Shown here: one piece after another, positions 8,599 to 18,133 of the stretch
Numbering within the stretch: position 1 is the stretch's first letter
How the letters are laid out: every line of letters starts with the position of its first letter
Assembly (NCBI GenBank): GCA_958296235.1
Contig: OY282457.1
Coordinates: 4,459,338 to 4,523,337, forward strand
Direction: 5' to 3'
Source of the DNA: an uncultured Candidatus Binatia bacterium
GTDB lineage: Bacteria; Desulfobacterota; Binatia; Bin18
Length of the DNA stretch: 64,000 nucleotides
The notes under the pieces: generated by a model
The model's input: the letters and a program-made list of their open reading frames with translations, nothing else
Databases searched by the model: none
Told to the model about the DNA's origin: nothing
Program-made: the position numbers and the translations under genes

Positions 8599-9492
8599 AT
8601 GAAAGTAGGATTACTCGTTCCCAATCTTGGCCCCTTAGCTACCGGACCCGGCTCGGTTGATGTGGTGACGGCCATTGCCCTGAAGGCGGAAGAACTTGGT
8701 TACGACGCCTTGTGGGTGGCCGACCATGTGGTCCTGCCGATGCACATCAAATCCCGCTACCCGTATAATGACACGGGTGAGTTCCCGGCCAATCCTGCCG
8801 ACGGTTTTCTTGAACCCTTGTCGCTGCTGGGCTATCTGGCCGGCGCAACCAAACGGGTGCGGCTGGGGACCTGGGTGCTTGTGCTGCCGCACCGCAACCC
8901 GATTGTCACGGCTAAGATGTTCGCTACCCTGGACGTACTGTCGCGGGGACGTATGATGCTGGGGGCTGGCATTGGCTGGATGGAGGAGGAGATCAGCCTG
9001 CTCGGCGCGCCGTTCAAGAAACGTGGCAAGCTGAGCGACGAGTATCTGCAAGCTATGCGTGAGCTGTGGACCAATCCTGACCCACAGTTTGAGGGTGAGT
9101 TCTGCCAGTTCAGCGATATCAAATGCGAACCCAAGCCCGTGCAGAATCCGCTGCCGGTGTGGATTGGCGGGCATTCCGCCCGCGCGATGCGACGGGTGGT
9201 TGAACACGGTGACGGCTGGGTTGCGGTGGCCAGGAGTTACGACGGATTCAAAGAAGGGGTGGAGATGATCAGAGTCGCCGCGGACAAAGCCGGCCGGGAC
9301 ATGAGCAGCATCCAGATTTTAGTCGCTCCAGCCTACGCCACCTCAGTTGACACCTTCATTGAAGAGACCAAACGCTATCAGGACCTGGGCTATGACTCTT
9401 TTCTTGCGCCGCTGCCGTTATGGAGCGACAAGCTGGAAGAAGGCGTAGGGTTCATGGAGGATTTCGCGCAAAAAGTGACCTTGGAGGCGTAG
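8599..9492 (+). CDS. LLM class F420-dependent oxidoreductase (TIGR03619-like)
   Basis: This is a 297-residue luciferase-like TIM barrel. Recognisable segments are AEELGYDALWVADHVVLP, RVRLGTWVLVLPHRNP, and the LSRGRMMLGAGIGWMEEE glycine-rich loop that binds the flavin or F420 phosphate. The ATG has AAAGGAGACC upstream. The family reduces or oxidises diverse small molecules using F420 or FMN. Two PPOX-fold proteins and a second LLM enzyme elsewhere in the window make F420 use plausible. It is followed by a zinc dehydrogenase gene 24 bases downstream, so the two are likely co-transcribed. Confidence 0.87.
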   Translation: MKVGLLVPNLGPLATGPGSVDVVTAIALKAEELGYDALWVADHVVLPMHIKSRYPYNDTGEFPANPADGFLEPLSLLGYLAGATKRVRLGTWVLVLPHRNPIVTAKMFATLDVLSRGRMMLGAGIGWMEEEISLLGAPFKKRGKLSDEYLQAMRELWTNPDPQFEGEFCQFSDIKCEPKPVQNPLPVWIGGHSARAMRRVVEHGDGWVAVARSYDGFKEGVEMIRVAADKAGRDMSSIQILVAPAYATSVDTFIEETKRYQDLGYDSFLAPLPLWSDKLEEGVGFMEDFAQKVTLEA

Positions 9493-9516
9493 CGGCAGAG
9501 CGGTTCCCGTATCATC

Positions 9517-10473
9517 ATGCGAGCGCTCCATTGGGACGGACATAACCTGCGGGTGCAGGAACGGTATCCTGTGCCGCAGGCGAGCGCTGAGAGAGCGCTG
9601 GTGCGGGTCCGACTGGCCGGAGTGTGTTCGACCGATTTGCAACTGCTCAAAGGCTATATGGACTTCCGGGGGGTGCCGGGGCATGAGTTTGTGGGTGAGG
9701 TCCATGAAGGGCCGGCCGAATGGCTGGGCAAGCGGGTCGTGGCTGAGATCAATTTCGGCTGCGGCAGATGTGAGGCGTGCGGGCGCGGCCTGCAACGCCA
9801 CTGCCCAACCCGCCAGGTCATGGGCATCCTGGGCGCGGACGGCAGCTTTGCCGAATACCTGGCTGTGCCGCTTGCCAATCTACATGCCGTTCCAGAGGCC
9901 GTTTCCGACGAAGCCGCGGTTTTCACCGAACCGCTCGCTGCCGCGTTTGAAATCCTGGAACAAATACCTGTCAAGCCTGGGATACAGGCGGTGGTGCTCG
10001 GCGATGGCAAGCTGGGTTTGCTGTGCGCGTTTGTGCTGCATCAGGCTGGCGCGGCGGTGACTGTTGTTGGTCGGCATGACACGAAACTCGCCCTGGCAAG
10101 AAAGGCTGGCATGAGGGCGGTGAACCTCTCCGACTGGCAACCCCAAGCCGTTGACCTGGTGGTTGAGGCAACCGGCTCGCCCGCCGGCTTACAGCGTGCC
10201 ATAGCGGCTGTCCGTCCCCGTGGCACGCTCGTGCTGAAAAGTACGCTTGCCGAGGACCATACGCTCTCGCTGGCACCGTTAGTCATAAACGAAGTCACGG
10301 TGGTCGGCTCGCGCTGCGGCCCGTTTCCCCCGGCCCTGGCCGCGTTGACGCTGGGCTACGTCCCGGTTTCTTCCTTGATCGAGACAAGTTATCTGTTGTC
10401 TGATGGTATAGAAGCTGTGAACACCGCGGCTCGTAGAGGGGCGCTCAAAGTTCTCCTACGGGCAAACGTATAG
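9517..10473 (+). CDS. Zinc-dependent alcohol dehydrogenase (medium-chain family)
   Basis: This 318-residue protein has an N-terminal GroES-like domain. Catalytic zinc ligands are Cys37, His56 and Glu57. Four structural-zinc cysteines sit at 82, 85, 88 and 96. A Rossmann NAD(P) domain begins at VVLGDGKLGLLCAFVL. It would oxidise an alcohol or polyol to a carbonyl. It is somewhat shorter than the usual 340-350 residues, mainly in the C-terminal part. The gene lies 24 bases after the LLM oxidoreductase. Substrate unknown; threonine or sorbitol dehydrogenase-like enzymes are the nearest relatives by motif. Confidence 0.86.
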   Translation: MRALHWDGHNLRVQERYPVPQASAERALVRVRLAGVCSTDLQLLKGYMDFRGVPGHEFVGEVHEGPAEWLGKRVVAEINFGCGRCEACGRGLQRHCPTRQVMGILGADGSFAEYLAVPLANLHAVPEAVSDEAAVFTEPLAAAFEILEQIPVKPGIQAVVLGDGKLGLLCAFVLHQAGAAVTVVGRHDTKLALARKAGMRAVNLSDWQPQAVDLVVEATGSPAGLQRAIAAVRPRGTLVLKSTLAEDHTLSLAPLVINEVTVVGSRCGPFPPALAALTLGYVPVSSLIETSYLLSDGIEAVNTAARRGALKVLLRANV

Positions 10474-10666
10474 GGAACGGGCAGAGACCTTTTCTTCGAG
10501 AATTCTTGGTGATTATGCTGGTCCGCTTGGTGGTGACCAGATCGTTGGAACAAATAGAGGAAGCCGTGTATTGGCTCGGTTTGGCTATGCCTGGTAAGTA
10601 TCTACGTCGGCTGCTGACGGCATGGTGGTTGCCGTTGACCGCGCCGAGAATGAGGGGGGTTCGCTC

Positions 10667-11947
10667 GTGAAACTGGAACGCGTAACAATCGAGAATTATC
10701 GCGCCATTGATCACCTGACTCTCCCGCTTGATCCGTCCTTGACGGTGTTCCACGGCGACAATGCGCATGGCAAGACCAGTATCCTGAGCGCAATCGCCGT
10801 GGGTCTCGGTAGAATTCCTATGCTGTTGCCTGGCGTCTCCGGTATCGACTTCCGTGAGACAGACCGACGCGGATGGCAGCCCTTGCGGGTCGAGTTGACA
10901 ACCTCCGAGGGAGTCGCATGGGACCGGCGAAGGACGTTTGGACGGATCACACGACGGGCGACCACCACGCGAAGCCTGAAGAAAGTGGTTGACGCCATCG
11001 TCAGCGTGGACCGCGGTAAACAAGAACCACTCGACCTCCCCATCGTCGCCTTTTATGACACCGACCGTGCGGTGTTCGACCAACCACGACGCAGGAGGGG
11101 ATTCAAGACCGAATTCCCGCGCTACGCTGCGCTGCAAGGCGCACTCTCAGCTCAGACCGACTTCAAAGACTTCTTCAAATGGTTCTACGCCAAGGAAAAC
11201 GAAGAGTTAAGGCGACAAAGGGAACAGCGTGACCTCGATTACCGACTGATGGATCTCGACTCGGTGCGTAAGGCGATTGAGTCGATGATTCCCGGGGTAT
11301 CGAAGCCCCGTATAGCACTAAGCCCGCTTCGTTTTGTCGTGTCTATAAAGTCCGGCCCGGGCAAATCGGAAACGATCTCTCTTGACCAACTAAGCGGAGG
11401 TTATCGCATCGTGTTGGCGCTCGCGGCCGACCTTGCTCGGCGGATGGCTCAGGGAAACCCCCACCTCGCTGACCCGCTCGCCTCCGAAGCGATTGTCCTG
11501 ATCGACGAGGTCGACCTCCACTTGCACCCGTCATGGCAGCAGCGCGTGCTGACAGACCTGTTGCGGACGTTCCCGAACACTCAGTTCATTGTGTCCACCC
11601 ACAGCCCGCAAGTACTGACCACGGTCAAACCGGAACACATAATCGCTTTGCGCAGAGAGAACGGTTGCATTGTCGCAGAACAATCATCGGCGGCGACCTA
11701 TGGAGCGGAGGCGGGTGATGTCCTTTTCGCGGTGATGGGCGTTGACGAGCGGCCCCATGGGAATGAATTCGTGGAATTTTTAGAAGAGTACGGAGACCTT
11801 ATTGGCCAGGGCCAGGGTGAATCCAGCAAGGCTGTATCTCTCAGACGCAAGCTTGAAGACCTCTCTCCGCATGATCATGCACTCGACAAGGCGGATATTG
11901 AACTCAGGCGGCGCAAGATACTCAGGGACATGGGAAAATCCCGGTGA
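10667..11947 (+). CDS. Septu-like AAA/ABC-type ATPase (PtuA-like)
   Basis: This 426-residue SMC/OLD-type ATPase has Walker A GDNAHGKTS (residues 30-38), an ABC-like signature LDQLSGGYR, Walker B AIVLIDEVDLHLHP, and the STHSPQVL switch histidine. The GTG at 10667 begins MKLERVTIENYRAI, the canonical start of this family; an upstream ATG at 10622 would add 15 residues. Its stop overlaps the HNH gene by four bases (GTGA). An ATPase coupled to a TIGR02646 HNH protein is the layout of the Septu anti-phage system, where PtuA holds the PtuB nuclease in an inactive complex until infection. The assignment is by domain and context. Confidence 0.8.
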   Translation: MKLERVTIENYRAIDHLTLPLDPSLTVFHGDNAHGKTSILSAIAVGLGRIPMLLPGVSGIDFRETDRRGWQPLRVELTTSEGVAWDRRRTFGRITRRATTTRSLKKVVDAIVSVDRGKQEPLDLPIVAFYDTDRAVFDQPRRRRGFKTEFPRYAALQGALSAQTDFKDFFKWFYAKENEELRRQREQRDLDYRLMDLDSVRKAIESMIPGVSKPRIALSPLRFVVSIKSGPGKSETISLDQLSGGYRIVLALAADLARRMAQGNPHLADPLASEAIVLIDEVDLHLHPSWQQRVLTDLLRTFPNTQFIVSTHSPQVLTTVKPEHIIALRRENGCIVAEQSSAATYGAEAGDVLFAVMGVDERPHGNEFVEFLEEYGDLIGQGQGESSKAVSLRRKLEDLSPHDHALDKADIELRRRKILRDMGKSR

Positions 11948-12714
11948 AGCGTATTCGGAAGTTGACTGATCCTACTCCTGGGCTCGCCGCCTACATCAGA
12001 TCGGCAGGAAACGGAGTAAGCTGGGAAGAATTCCGTGACCACAACGCGGGCGCGTCCTACCAGGAACTCGTTACGACGCTGATGGACCTCCAGCATGGGA
12101 TTTGCGGGTACTGCGAAATCGACCTCAATAATGTAGACCGCCAGATTGAGCACGTCATTCCGAGAAGCGACCCGAATCGCGGAGCGGTACATGCCCTTGC
12201 CGCCGCCAACCTGATTGTCTGCTGCCGCGGTGGGGAATTGGAGAAAATATACGGACCAGACGCGCGGGGCGACAACGAACGGTTCTTGTCGCCACTTTCC
12301 AAGAGCCGGAGTTGCGGACAGGCGAAAGGAGACAATGTAGACCCCGAATTTGTTGATCCCAGGACGTTGCCCGCGCGGCCGTCGCTCACGAGAGTGCTTC
12401 CCAACGGTAAAATTGAGGCTGACACGGACGCGTGCAATACTCACAACATTGCCGCCGCAAGAATTGAAAAGACCATTAACATCCTAGGGTTGAACGTCAG
12501 ACGCCTGCGGCTGGCGCGAGAGAAGCGCTGGAATGCACTCAACGAGAGTTGGGCAGATTATTTTGACAACCCTCCGGTGATGGAAAGAGCAGCGCGTGGA
12601 GAATTGTTGCAAAACGACAATAGTAAACTACCGAAGTTTTTCACCACTAGCCGATCGTATTTTTCCTCAGTCGGCGAGGGCATTCTGGCTGAATGCCCGG
12701 AAGATTGGATTTGA
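11944..12714 (+). CDS. HNH endonuclease, TIGR02646 family (PtuB-like)
   Basis: This 256-residue protein begins at a GTG that overlaps the ATPase stop. The HNH/zinc core is Cys54-x2-Cys57, then IEHVIPRS (His70), NLIVCC (Asn89, Cys93, Cys94) and a later SCGQAKGD. This arrangement is typical of TIGR02646 proteins, the nuclease half of Septu systems. It would cut nucleic acid (phage DNA or host tRNA, depending on subtype) on release by the ATPase. Both genes appear complete. No reverse transcriptase or other third gene is adjacent, so a retron-linked version is not supported. Confidence 0.82.
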   Translation: MKRIRKLTDPTPGLAAYIRSAGNGVSWEEFRDHNAGASYQELVTTLMDLQHGICGYCEIDLNNVDRQIEHVIPRSDPNRGAVHALAAANLIVCCRGGELEKIYGPDARGDNERFLSPLSKSRSCGQAKGDNVDPEFVDPRTLPARPSLTRVLPNGKIEADTDACNTHNIAAARIEKTINILGLNVRRLRLAREKRWNALNESWADYFDNPPVMERAARGELLQNDNSKLPKFFTTSRSYFSSVGEGILAECPEDWI

Positions 12715-12907
12715 TGCCTATTGCGGCTCTGAGAGAAGAGGGGCCGCGCCGAGCGCCGTTCTATGACGGCCCTGCCTCATGCTCCGACACCGGACTGACC
12801 TTCGCCCCTTCCCTCGGCCGAAACGGACAGGATGGTTTACAGCCGCTCCTTCTCAAGGTTAGACTGCTGTCAGTATATATTCCTGTCAAAAAGAAGGACG
12901 GCCTCCT

Positions 12908-13345
12908 ATGGATAAGAGAACATTGATTGCAGTTGGACTCCTGATTGTGGTGATTGTTGTGTCCCTGGAATGGCTTCGCTCCGGGCCTTCCTCGGACGTT
13001 CCGCCCGAAGTGATACAGCGGGATATTTTTATTGGGGCGGCCGGCTCGGGCGATATGGAGACCATGCTGGAGATGCTGGAGCAAGGCGTGGACATCAACG
13101 TTCATGCCCCCTTCGGCGGCCCGACGGCCCTCATTGTTGCTGCGCGGTTTGGCCATATTGCCATTGTCGAAGCGCTGCTTGAGCACGGCGCGGATGTCAA
13201 CGCCGAAGATAACTACGGCCAGACCGCACTCTATTTTGCCAAGAAAAACAGCAAAACCAGAGTGATTGAGCTGCTGGAAGCTGCCGGCGGAACCTCGCCG
13301 CCAGTCGAACAGGTCGATGCCCAGCCGTCGATAAGCGATGTCTGA
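12908..13345 (+). CDS. Membrane-anchored ankyrin repeat protein
   Basis: This 145-residue protein has an N-terminal membrane anchor at about residues 5-22 (LIAVGLLIVVIVVSLEWL). The ankyrin repeats are recognisable by GSGDMETMLEMLEQGVDIN, PTALIVAARFGHIAIVEAL and QTALYFAKKNSKTRVIELL. Ankyrin arrays bind other proteins; here they would face the periplasm or sit at the inner membrane. About three repeats are visible, near the minimum for a stable stack. The gene precedes the thiolase on the same strand but with a 128-base gap, so operon linkage is doubtful. Confidence 0.8.
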   Translation: MDKRTLIAVGLLIVVIVVSLEWLRSGPSSDVPPEVIQRDIFIGAAGSGDMETMLEMLEQGVDINVHAPFGGPTALIVAARFGHIAIVEALLEHGADVNAEDNYGQTALYFAKKNSKTRVIELLEAAGGTSPPVEQVDAQPSISDV

Positions 13346-13473
13346 AATCCCGCCGGCTCTTGCGGATTGACCCTGACCTATGAGCAGGATAGGACGACCC
13401 TGGTCAGGGCGGAGCGCGCCCGCCCTCGTGATCTGAAGAAAGAAAACGTTTCGCATATTGAAGGAGGAATACT

Positions 13474-14703
13474 ATGGCGGCACCTGTGTATGTGCTTGGT
13501 GGGCATCAGACCGATTTCGCTCGCAACTGGATGAAAGAAGGGAACGACATTGTCGATATGCTCAAAGAAGCGGTAGCGGACGGCTTCACCTCAACGGAGA
13601 TTGATCCGAAGGAAGTCGATGTCGCCCATGTCGGGAATTTCGCCGCGGAACTCTACTGCAAGCAGGGCCATCTCGGCGCTTTTCTGGCGGAAATCGATCC
13701 GGCCCTGTCAGGGATTCCCACCGCGCGGCACGAAGCGGCCTGCGCGTCAGGCAGTATTTCCATGCTTATGGCCTCGGCCGAAATCGAAGCCGGCCGGTAT
13801 GAGCTGGCCCTGGTCGTCGGGGTTGAGCAGATGAAGACCGTTGACCCGGCCACGGGCGGAGATTTTCTCGGCACCGCGGCCTGGTACGACCAGGAAGCCA
13901 AAGGGGTGGAGTTTGCATTTCCAAAGCTGTTCGGCCAGCTCGGTGACGTGTATGAAGAACGCTACGGGCTGCGGGAAGAGTACCTCACCCGGATTGCCGA
14001 GGTGAACTACTCGAACGCCCGCCGCAACCCCAGAGCGCAAACCCGCGGCTGGTTTTCGGACGAATCGCAGAATCTGGACTCCGGGAAATATGGGAATCCG
14101 GTGGCCGGTCGGCTGCGGGTGCGCGACTGCTCCCAGGTCACCGACGGCGCCACATCGATTTTCCTGGCCTCGGCATCCTTTGCCAAAAAATACGCCGACC
14201 GGAGAGGGTTGGCGCTGGCGAGTCTGCCTCAGATTCTGGGCTGGGGGCACCACACTGCGCCGATCAAGTTTGATACCAAAATTGCCCAGAGCAAGGGCAA
14301 CCCCTACGTCCTGCCCCATACGCGGCAGGCTATTGTGGATGCCTTCCAGCGGGCCGGCCTGTCCGATGCCTGGCAGGTGCAGGGCATTGAGACGCACGAT
14401 TGTTTTACCACCTCCGAGTATATGGCCATCGACCATTTCGGTCTGACCAATCCGGGCGAATCGTGGCGGGCCATTGAGGACGGTGTGATTGAATTTGGTG
14501 GCAAGCTGCCGATTAACGCCAGCGGCGGGTTGATCGGCTGCGGACATCCGGTTGGCGCAACCGGGACGCGGCAGGCCCTGGACGCCTTTCGTCAGGTGAC
14601 GGAAACGGCCGGGGACTACCAGATTGACGGCGCAAAGAAAATTGCGACCTTGAATATCGGTGGCTCGGGCACGACCAGCGTGGCTATGGTCATTGGCTCC
14701 TAG
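13474..14703 (+). CDS. Thiolase family protein (acetyl-CoA acetyltransferase/SCP2-like)
   Basis: This 409-residue protein keeps the thiolase triad: Cys90 in HEAACASGS, the His of IETHDCFTT, and the terminal GCGHPVGATGTRQ motif carrying the second His. The spacing and HDCF motif resemble SCP2/thiolase-like proteins that act on longer or branched acyl-CoA. AGGAGG precedes the ATG. It would cleave beta-ketoacyl-CoA or condense acyl-CoA units. A strong terminator follows. The acyl-CoA synthetase and dehydrogenases nearby fit a beta-oxidation setting. Confidence 0.9.
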   Translation: MAAPVYVLGGHQTDFARNWMKEGNDIVDMLKEAVADGFTSTEIDPKEVDVAHVGNFAAELYCKQGHLGAFLAEIDPALSGIPTARHEAACASGSISMLMASAEIEAGRYELALVVGVEQMKTVDPATGGDFLGTAAWYDQEAKGVEFAFPKLFGQLGDVYEERYGLREEYLTRIAEVNYSNARRNPRAQTRGWFSDESQNLDSGKYGNPVAGRLRVRDCSQVTDGATSIFLASASFAKKYADRRGLALASLPQILGWGHHTAPIKFDTKIAQSKGNPYVLPHTRQAIVDAFQRAGLSDAWQVQGIETHDCFTTSEYMAIDHFGLTNPGESWRAIEDGVIEFGGKLPINASGGLIGCGHPVGATGTRQALDAFRQVTETAGDYQIDGAKKIATLNIGGSGTTSVAMVIGS

Positions 14704-14740
14704 CCGGTGACAGGGAGTAGAGAGAAAGCCCTGTTTGGAA

Positions 14741-14764
14741 GGGCGACCGGCTGGTCGCCCTTTT
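14741..14764 (+). terminator. Rho-independent terminator of the thiolase gene
   Basis: GGGCGACC and GGTCGCCC pair across a GGCT loop and are followed by TTTT. It lies 38 bases past the thiolase stop and abuts the stop of the convergent R3H ATPase gene. The minus-strand side lacks a clean U run, so it should serve the plus strand. Confidence 0.8.
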
Positions 14765-16281
14765 CAGCGTCCGACCGGATAGACAATCAGCCGTCGAAAC
14801 GGCTCTTCCCCTTCACTGTGTGAAATCAAGCCATAGCTCTTTACTACCTGATGCTGCAAGCGCCGCAGCCGCGCGCGCTGAGGCGCAAGCTCGCACTGCT
14901 CGTTCTGGGCAATCACCCGCTGCACGCCGGCTTCGGCCTCAGCCAGCGCGGCCCGATCTTCAGGAAATTCCTCGCTGAGATGATCGCGCAGAAATTTCTC
15001 CATTTGCGAGGCCGTATCACTCCGTAAGGCGTAGAGCGGCATGCCGCGTTCGACCAGCAAACGCAGCGCTTTTGGTTGACGTTTGGCCTGGCCTCTGACT
15101 GTGAGAATGACATCGGCATAGGTCGGTTGGGCGACAACCCGAGCCGGGACATCAAGCGCATGGATGGCGTGTTCGAGCCGCTGCCGATTGATGCCGTAGG
15201 GATAAATCCGCAGCACCCGGTTTTGCGTCCCCTGGGTGGGAGCGGCGGTCTGGTCCTGAAGCGCGGAACCGGCCTCCGTCAACTGCTCGGTTGTAATGCT
15301 GCCGTCCTCCTGGCGGGTGCGTATCTCCAGGCTGGAACTCCAGCCCCGCAGCAAGCCGTCAACCGCGGCTGCCACGTCAGGGTGTACGGCGAAGCGGTAC
15401 CGCGTATGGATTTCAATCAGCACGTCGAAGGTCGGGGGTGCCTTCCGTTCCTGTACGGTCTTTTGGGTCCGCCGCCGCCGGGCTTCGTCATCGCCCAGGG
15501 TCACCGACTGTACGCCGCCAATGAGGTCTGCCAGGGTGGGATTCAGGACGAGATTTTCCAGCGTCCCGCCATGCGCCGTAGCGATCAGCCGGACGCCGCG
15601 CTCGGCTATTGTGCGGGCCGCTTCGGCCTCGGCCTGCGTCCCGATCTCATCCACCACAATGACTTCCGGCATGTGGTTTTCGACCGCTTCGATCATCACC
15701 TGGTGCTGACGGTCGGGTGAGGGCACCTGCATCCGCCGGGCGCGCCCGATAGCGGCGTGGGAAATATCTCCGTCGCCGGCAATTTCGTTTGAGGTATCAA
15801 CGATAACAACCCGTTTGCCGTCCTCGTCGGCCAGTACACGGGCGGCCTCGCGCAGCAGGGTGGTTTTGCCCACGCCTGGTGGGCCTAAGAGCAGAATGCT
15901 CTTGTCCGGCTGATGTACCAAATCCTGGACGATATCGAGCGTCCCGAACACGGCCCGTCCGACCCGGCAGGTTAGCCCGATGACACCGCCCGTGCGGTTG
16001 CGGAGCGCGGAGATGCGATGCAGGGTGCGCGGAATGCCGGCCCGATTGTCGTGGCTGAACGCGCCGATGCGCTCCACCACAAAGGCGATGGTCCCGACAT
16101 CGACCGGCTCGGCGGCCAGATCGGTGGTCTTGGCAACATAGCGTGCCTCGGGCGGACGACCCAGGTCGAGAATGACTTCCAGCAACTCGTGCAGGGCGCT
16201 CTCCCGCAACACGGCCTGACGGAGCACTGGTGGAAAAACGTCCAGCAGCAGCTCGATATCGTCAACTGTTTCCAGGCTCAT
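14764..16281 (-). CDS. R3H domain nucleic acid-binding AAA ATPase (Ycf45/SpoIIIAA-like)
   Basis: This 505-residue ATPase has Walker A GPPGVGKT at residues 133-140 and Walker B VIVVDEIGTQAEAEA. A C-terminal R3H-type segment is seen (RLRRLQHQVVKSYGL, then EGEEPFRRLIVYP). Proteins of this layout occur in cyanobacteria, plastids (Ycf45) and many bacteria; they bind single-stranded nucleic acid and their cellular role is unsettled. Start at 16281 begins MSLETVDDIELLLDVF, the conserved domain edge. It follows the acyl-CoA synthetase gene by 16 bases on the same strand, which may be coincidental. Confidence 0.82.
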   Translation of the reverse strand: MSLETVDDIELLLDVFPPVLRQAVLRESALHELLEVILDLGRPPEARYVAKTTDLAAEPVDVGTIAFVVERIGAFSHDNRAGIPRTLHRISALRNRTGGVIGLTCRVGRAVFGTLDIVQDLVHQPDKSILLLGPPGVGKTTLLREAARVLADEDGKRVVIVDTSNEIAGDGDISHAAIGRARRMQVPSPDRQHQVMIEAVENHMPEVIVVDEIGTQAEAEAARTIAERGVRLIATAHGGTLENLVLNPTLADLIGGVQSVTLGDDEARRRRTQKTVQERKAPPTFDVLIEIHTRYRFAVHPDVAAAVDGLLRGWSSSLEIRTRQEDGSITTEQLTEAGSALQDQTAAPTQGTQNRVLRIYPYGINRQRLEHAIHALDVPARVVAQPTYADVILTVRGQAKRQPKALRLLVERGMPLYALRSDTASQMEKFLRDHLSEEFPEDRAALAEAEAGVQRVIAQNEQCELAPQRARLRRLQHQVVKSYGLISHSEGEEPFRRLIVYPVGR

Positions 16282-16297
16282 GGCAGGGGAGGCGGTA

Positions 16298-18088
16298 TTA
16301 CTGCGGGTCCGGGTACATGCCGTCAATTGCAGCCTGTCGCGTTTGCAGCACGGTGCGGCGTTTAACCTTGAGGGTAGGTGTCAATTCGTTGCTGGCCTGC
16401 GAGAACGGTTCGGCCAGCAGAGTGAAATGGCGGGGCTGGGCGTGCCGCGGCAAGCTACTATTCACCGTCTCGAAACACTGCTGAAACAGCCCGCGGATGG
16501 TGGGATGATCCAATACATCTGGCCATTCCCCGCTCACCCCATGCGTATTGGCCACGATCTCCACAAACGCTCGGTCGGGTACCAGCAGCACGGTCAGATA
16601 GGGACGCTGATCGCCAATCAGACAGGCCTCTTCGATCAGCGGCTCCTGGCGAAAGCGCCCCTCAATGGGCTGCGGCGCGACGTTCTCGCCCTGCGAGGTG
16701 ATGAGCAGGTCTTTCTTGCGGTCGGTAATGGCCAGAAAGCCTTGGGCGTCGATTGCGCCTATGTCGCCGGTGTGCAGCCAGCCCTCGGCGTCCAGGGCCG
16801 CGGCCGTGTCCTCCGGCCGGTTGTAATAGCCGGCCATGATGTTCGGCCCGCGCACGCATACCTCTCCGTCGTCGGCAATACGAACCGAGACCTGGGGCAA
16901 GGGCGTTCCGACGCTGCCGACCCGGTTGCGGTCCGGCGTATTACAGGCCACGACCGGCCCGGCCTCGGTCAGGCCGTAGCCTTCATAGACGGGGATGCCC
17001 GCGCCATGAAAGAAGCAGGCCAGGTCCGCATTGAGCGGGGCGCCGCCCGATACCAGAAAGCGGATTCGTCCGCCGAGCGCCGTGCGCAGCGCGCCAAACA
17101 CCAGCCGGTCGGCCAGACCGTGTTGCAGGCTGAGCGCAAAGGGCAGGGCGGTGTCGGAGGTGCGTACCCGGCCGGCCGCTCGTCCAACTTCCAACGCCCA
17201 GCTCAGAATTTTCTGTTTCACAAAGGATGCGCTTTCTCTTTCGCCCAGCATATGCTGATAGACCCGTTCCAACACACGCGGCACACAACACAGTATGGTT
17301 GGCCGAACCACGGACAGGTCGTCGGTCAGGCTGGCGATTCCGCCGCCGTAGGCAATGGCGCCGCCGGCCCGCAAAATTGTGTAGAGTCCGCCGGTGCGCT
17401 CGAACCCGTGCGACAGGGGCAGAAAGGAAAGGGTCAGGTCTTCTTCGTCCAGCGGCAGGACCGCGGCCGCATCCTCGGCGTTGGCCAGCATATTGGTATG
17501 GCTCAGCATAACGCCCTTGGGCCGGCCGGTCGTGCCCGAGGTGTAGATGATGGTCGCCAGACCGGGGTCGGACGCCGGCTGGGCCGGCCGGCTGCTGTGT
17601 TCGCCGCTGGCCAGCAGGTCTGTCAGGCTGAGTGTGGCGAGACGGTTCGGCAAGCCGGCATTCGGCGCGGAATCCGTGTCGAGATGGATAACCTGCCTGA
17701 GGCTCGGCACCTCGGAGGCAATCTGAGCAATTTTTTGCCGTTGGTCATCGCCGGCCACGGCCAGCACGCTCGCCCCGGCATCGTTGAGGATATAGGCCAG
17801 GTCGTCCGGCGGGCTGGTCAGGTAGAGCGGCACGTCTACCCCGCCCAGATACAGACAGGCCAGATCGAGCAGCGGCCATTCGGGCCGGTTGTCGGCCAAG
17901 ATGGCCAGCCGGTCGCCCGGCTGAAAGCCTGATGCGGCCAGCCCGCGGGCGGCCCGCACAATCTGGTCGCCAAACTGCTGCCAGGAAATGTCTTCCCAGG
18001 AGTGGTCGCGTTTGCGCAGAAAAACGCGCCGCGAGCCGTACCGCGCGGCCCGGTCAAGAATCATGCTGGCCAGTGACGTATCGCCCAT
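16298..18088 (-). CDS. Long-chain fatty acid CoA ligase (AMP-binding)
   Basis: This 596-residue adenylate-forming enzyme has the P-loop TIIYTSGTTGRPKGVM, the GYGLTEAGPVV motif, and YNRPEDTAAAL with DAEGWLHTGDIG. The A10-like lysine region ITDRKKDLLITSQGENV is also present. It activates a fatty acid to acyl-AMP and then acyl-CoA, feeding beta-oxidation or lipid synthesis. Length is typical of the long-chain (FAA1/FadD15-like) group. It is the first gene of a possible two-gene unit with the R3H ATPase. No membrane segment or signal is seen. Confidence 0.9.
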   Translation of the reverse strand: MGDTSLASMILDRAARYGSRRVFLRKRDHSWEDISWQQFGDQIVRAARGLAASGFQPGDRLAILADNRPEWPLLDLACLYLGGVDVPLYLTSPPDDLAYILNDAGASVLAVAGDDQRQKIAQIASEVPSLRQVIHLDTDSAPNAGLPNRLATLSLTDLLASGEHSSRPAQPASDPGLATIIYTSGTTGRPKGVMLSHTNMLANAEDAAAVLPLDEEDLTLSFLPLSHGFERTGGLYTILRAGGAIAYGGGIASLTDDLSVVRPTILCCVPRVLERVYQHMLGERESASFVKQKILSWALEVGRAAGRVRTSDTALPFALSLQHGLADRLVFGALRTALGGRIRFLVSGGAPLNADLACFFHGAGIPVYEGYGLTEAGPVVACNTPDRNRVGSVGTPLPQVSVRIADDGEVCVRGPNIMAGYYNRPEDTAAALDAEGWLHTGDIGAIDAQGFLAITDRKKDLLITSQGENVAPQPIEGRFRQEPLIEEACLIGDQRPYLTVLLVPDRAFVEIVANTHGVSGEWPDVLDHPTIRGLFQQCFETVNSSLPRHAQPRHFTLLAEPFSQASNELTPTLKVKRRTVLQTRQAAIDGMYPDPQ

Positions 18089-18133
18089 GTTTCAATCTCG
18101 CCGCCGAAGAACTAAGGCGCGTGGAACTGCGCG

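Noticed and set aside
10622..12714. Retron with ATPase-HNH effector
   Set aside because: No reverse transcriptase or msr/msd-like structure is adjacent; the pair stands alone.
16280..17932. A 550-residue plus-strand frame
   Set aside because: It mirrors the acyl-CoA synthetase gene; the sense strand has all the AMP-binding motifs.
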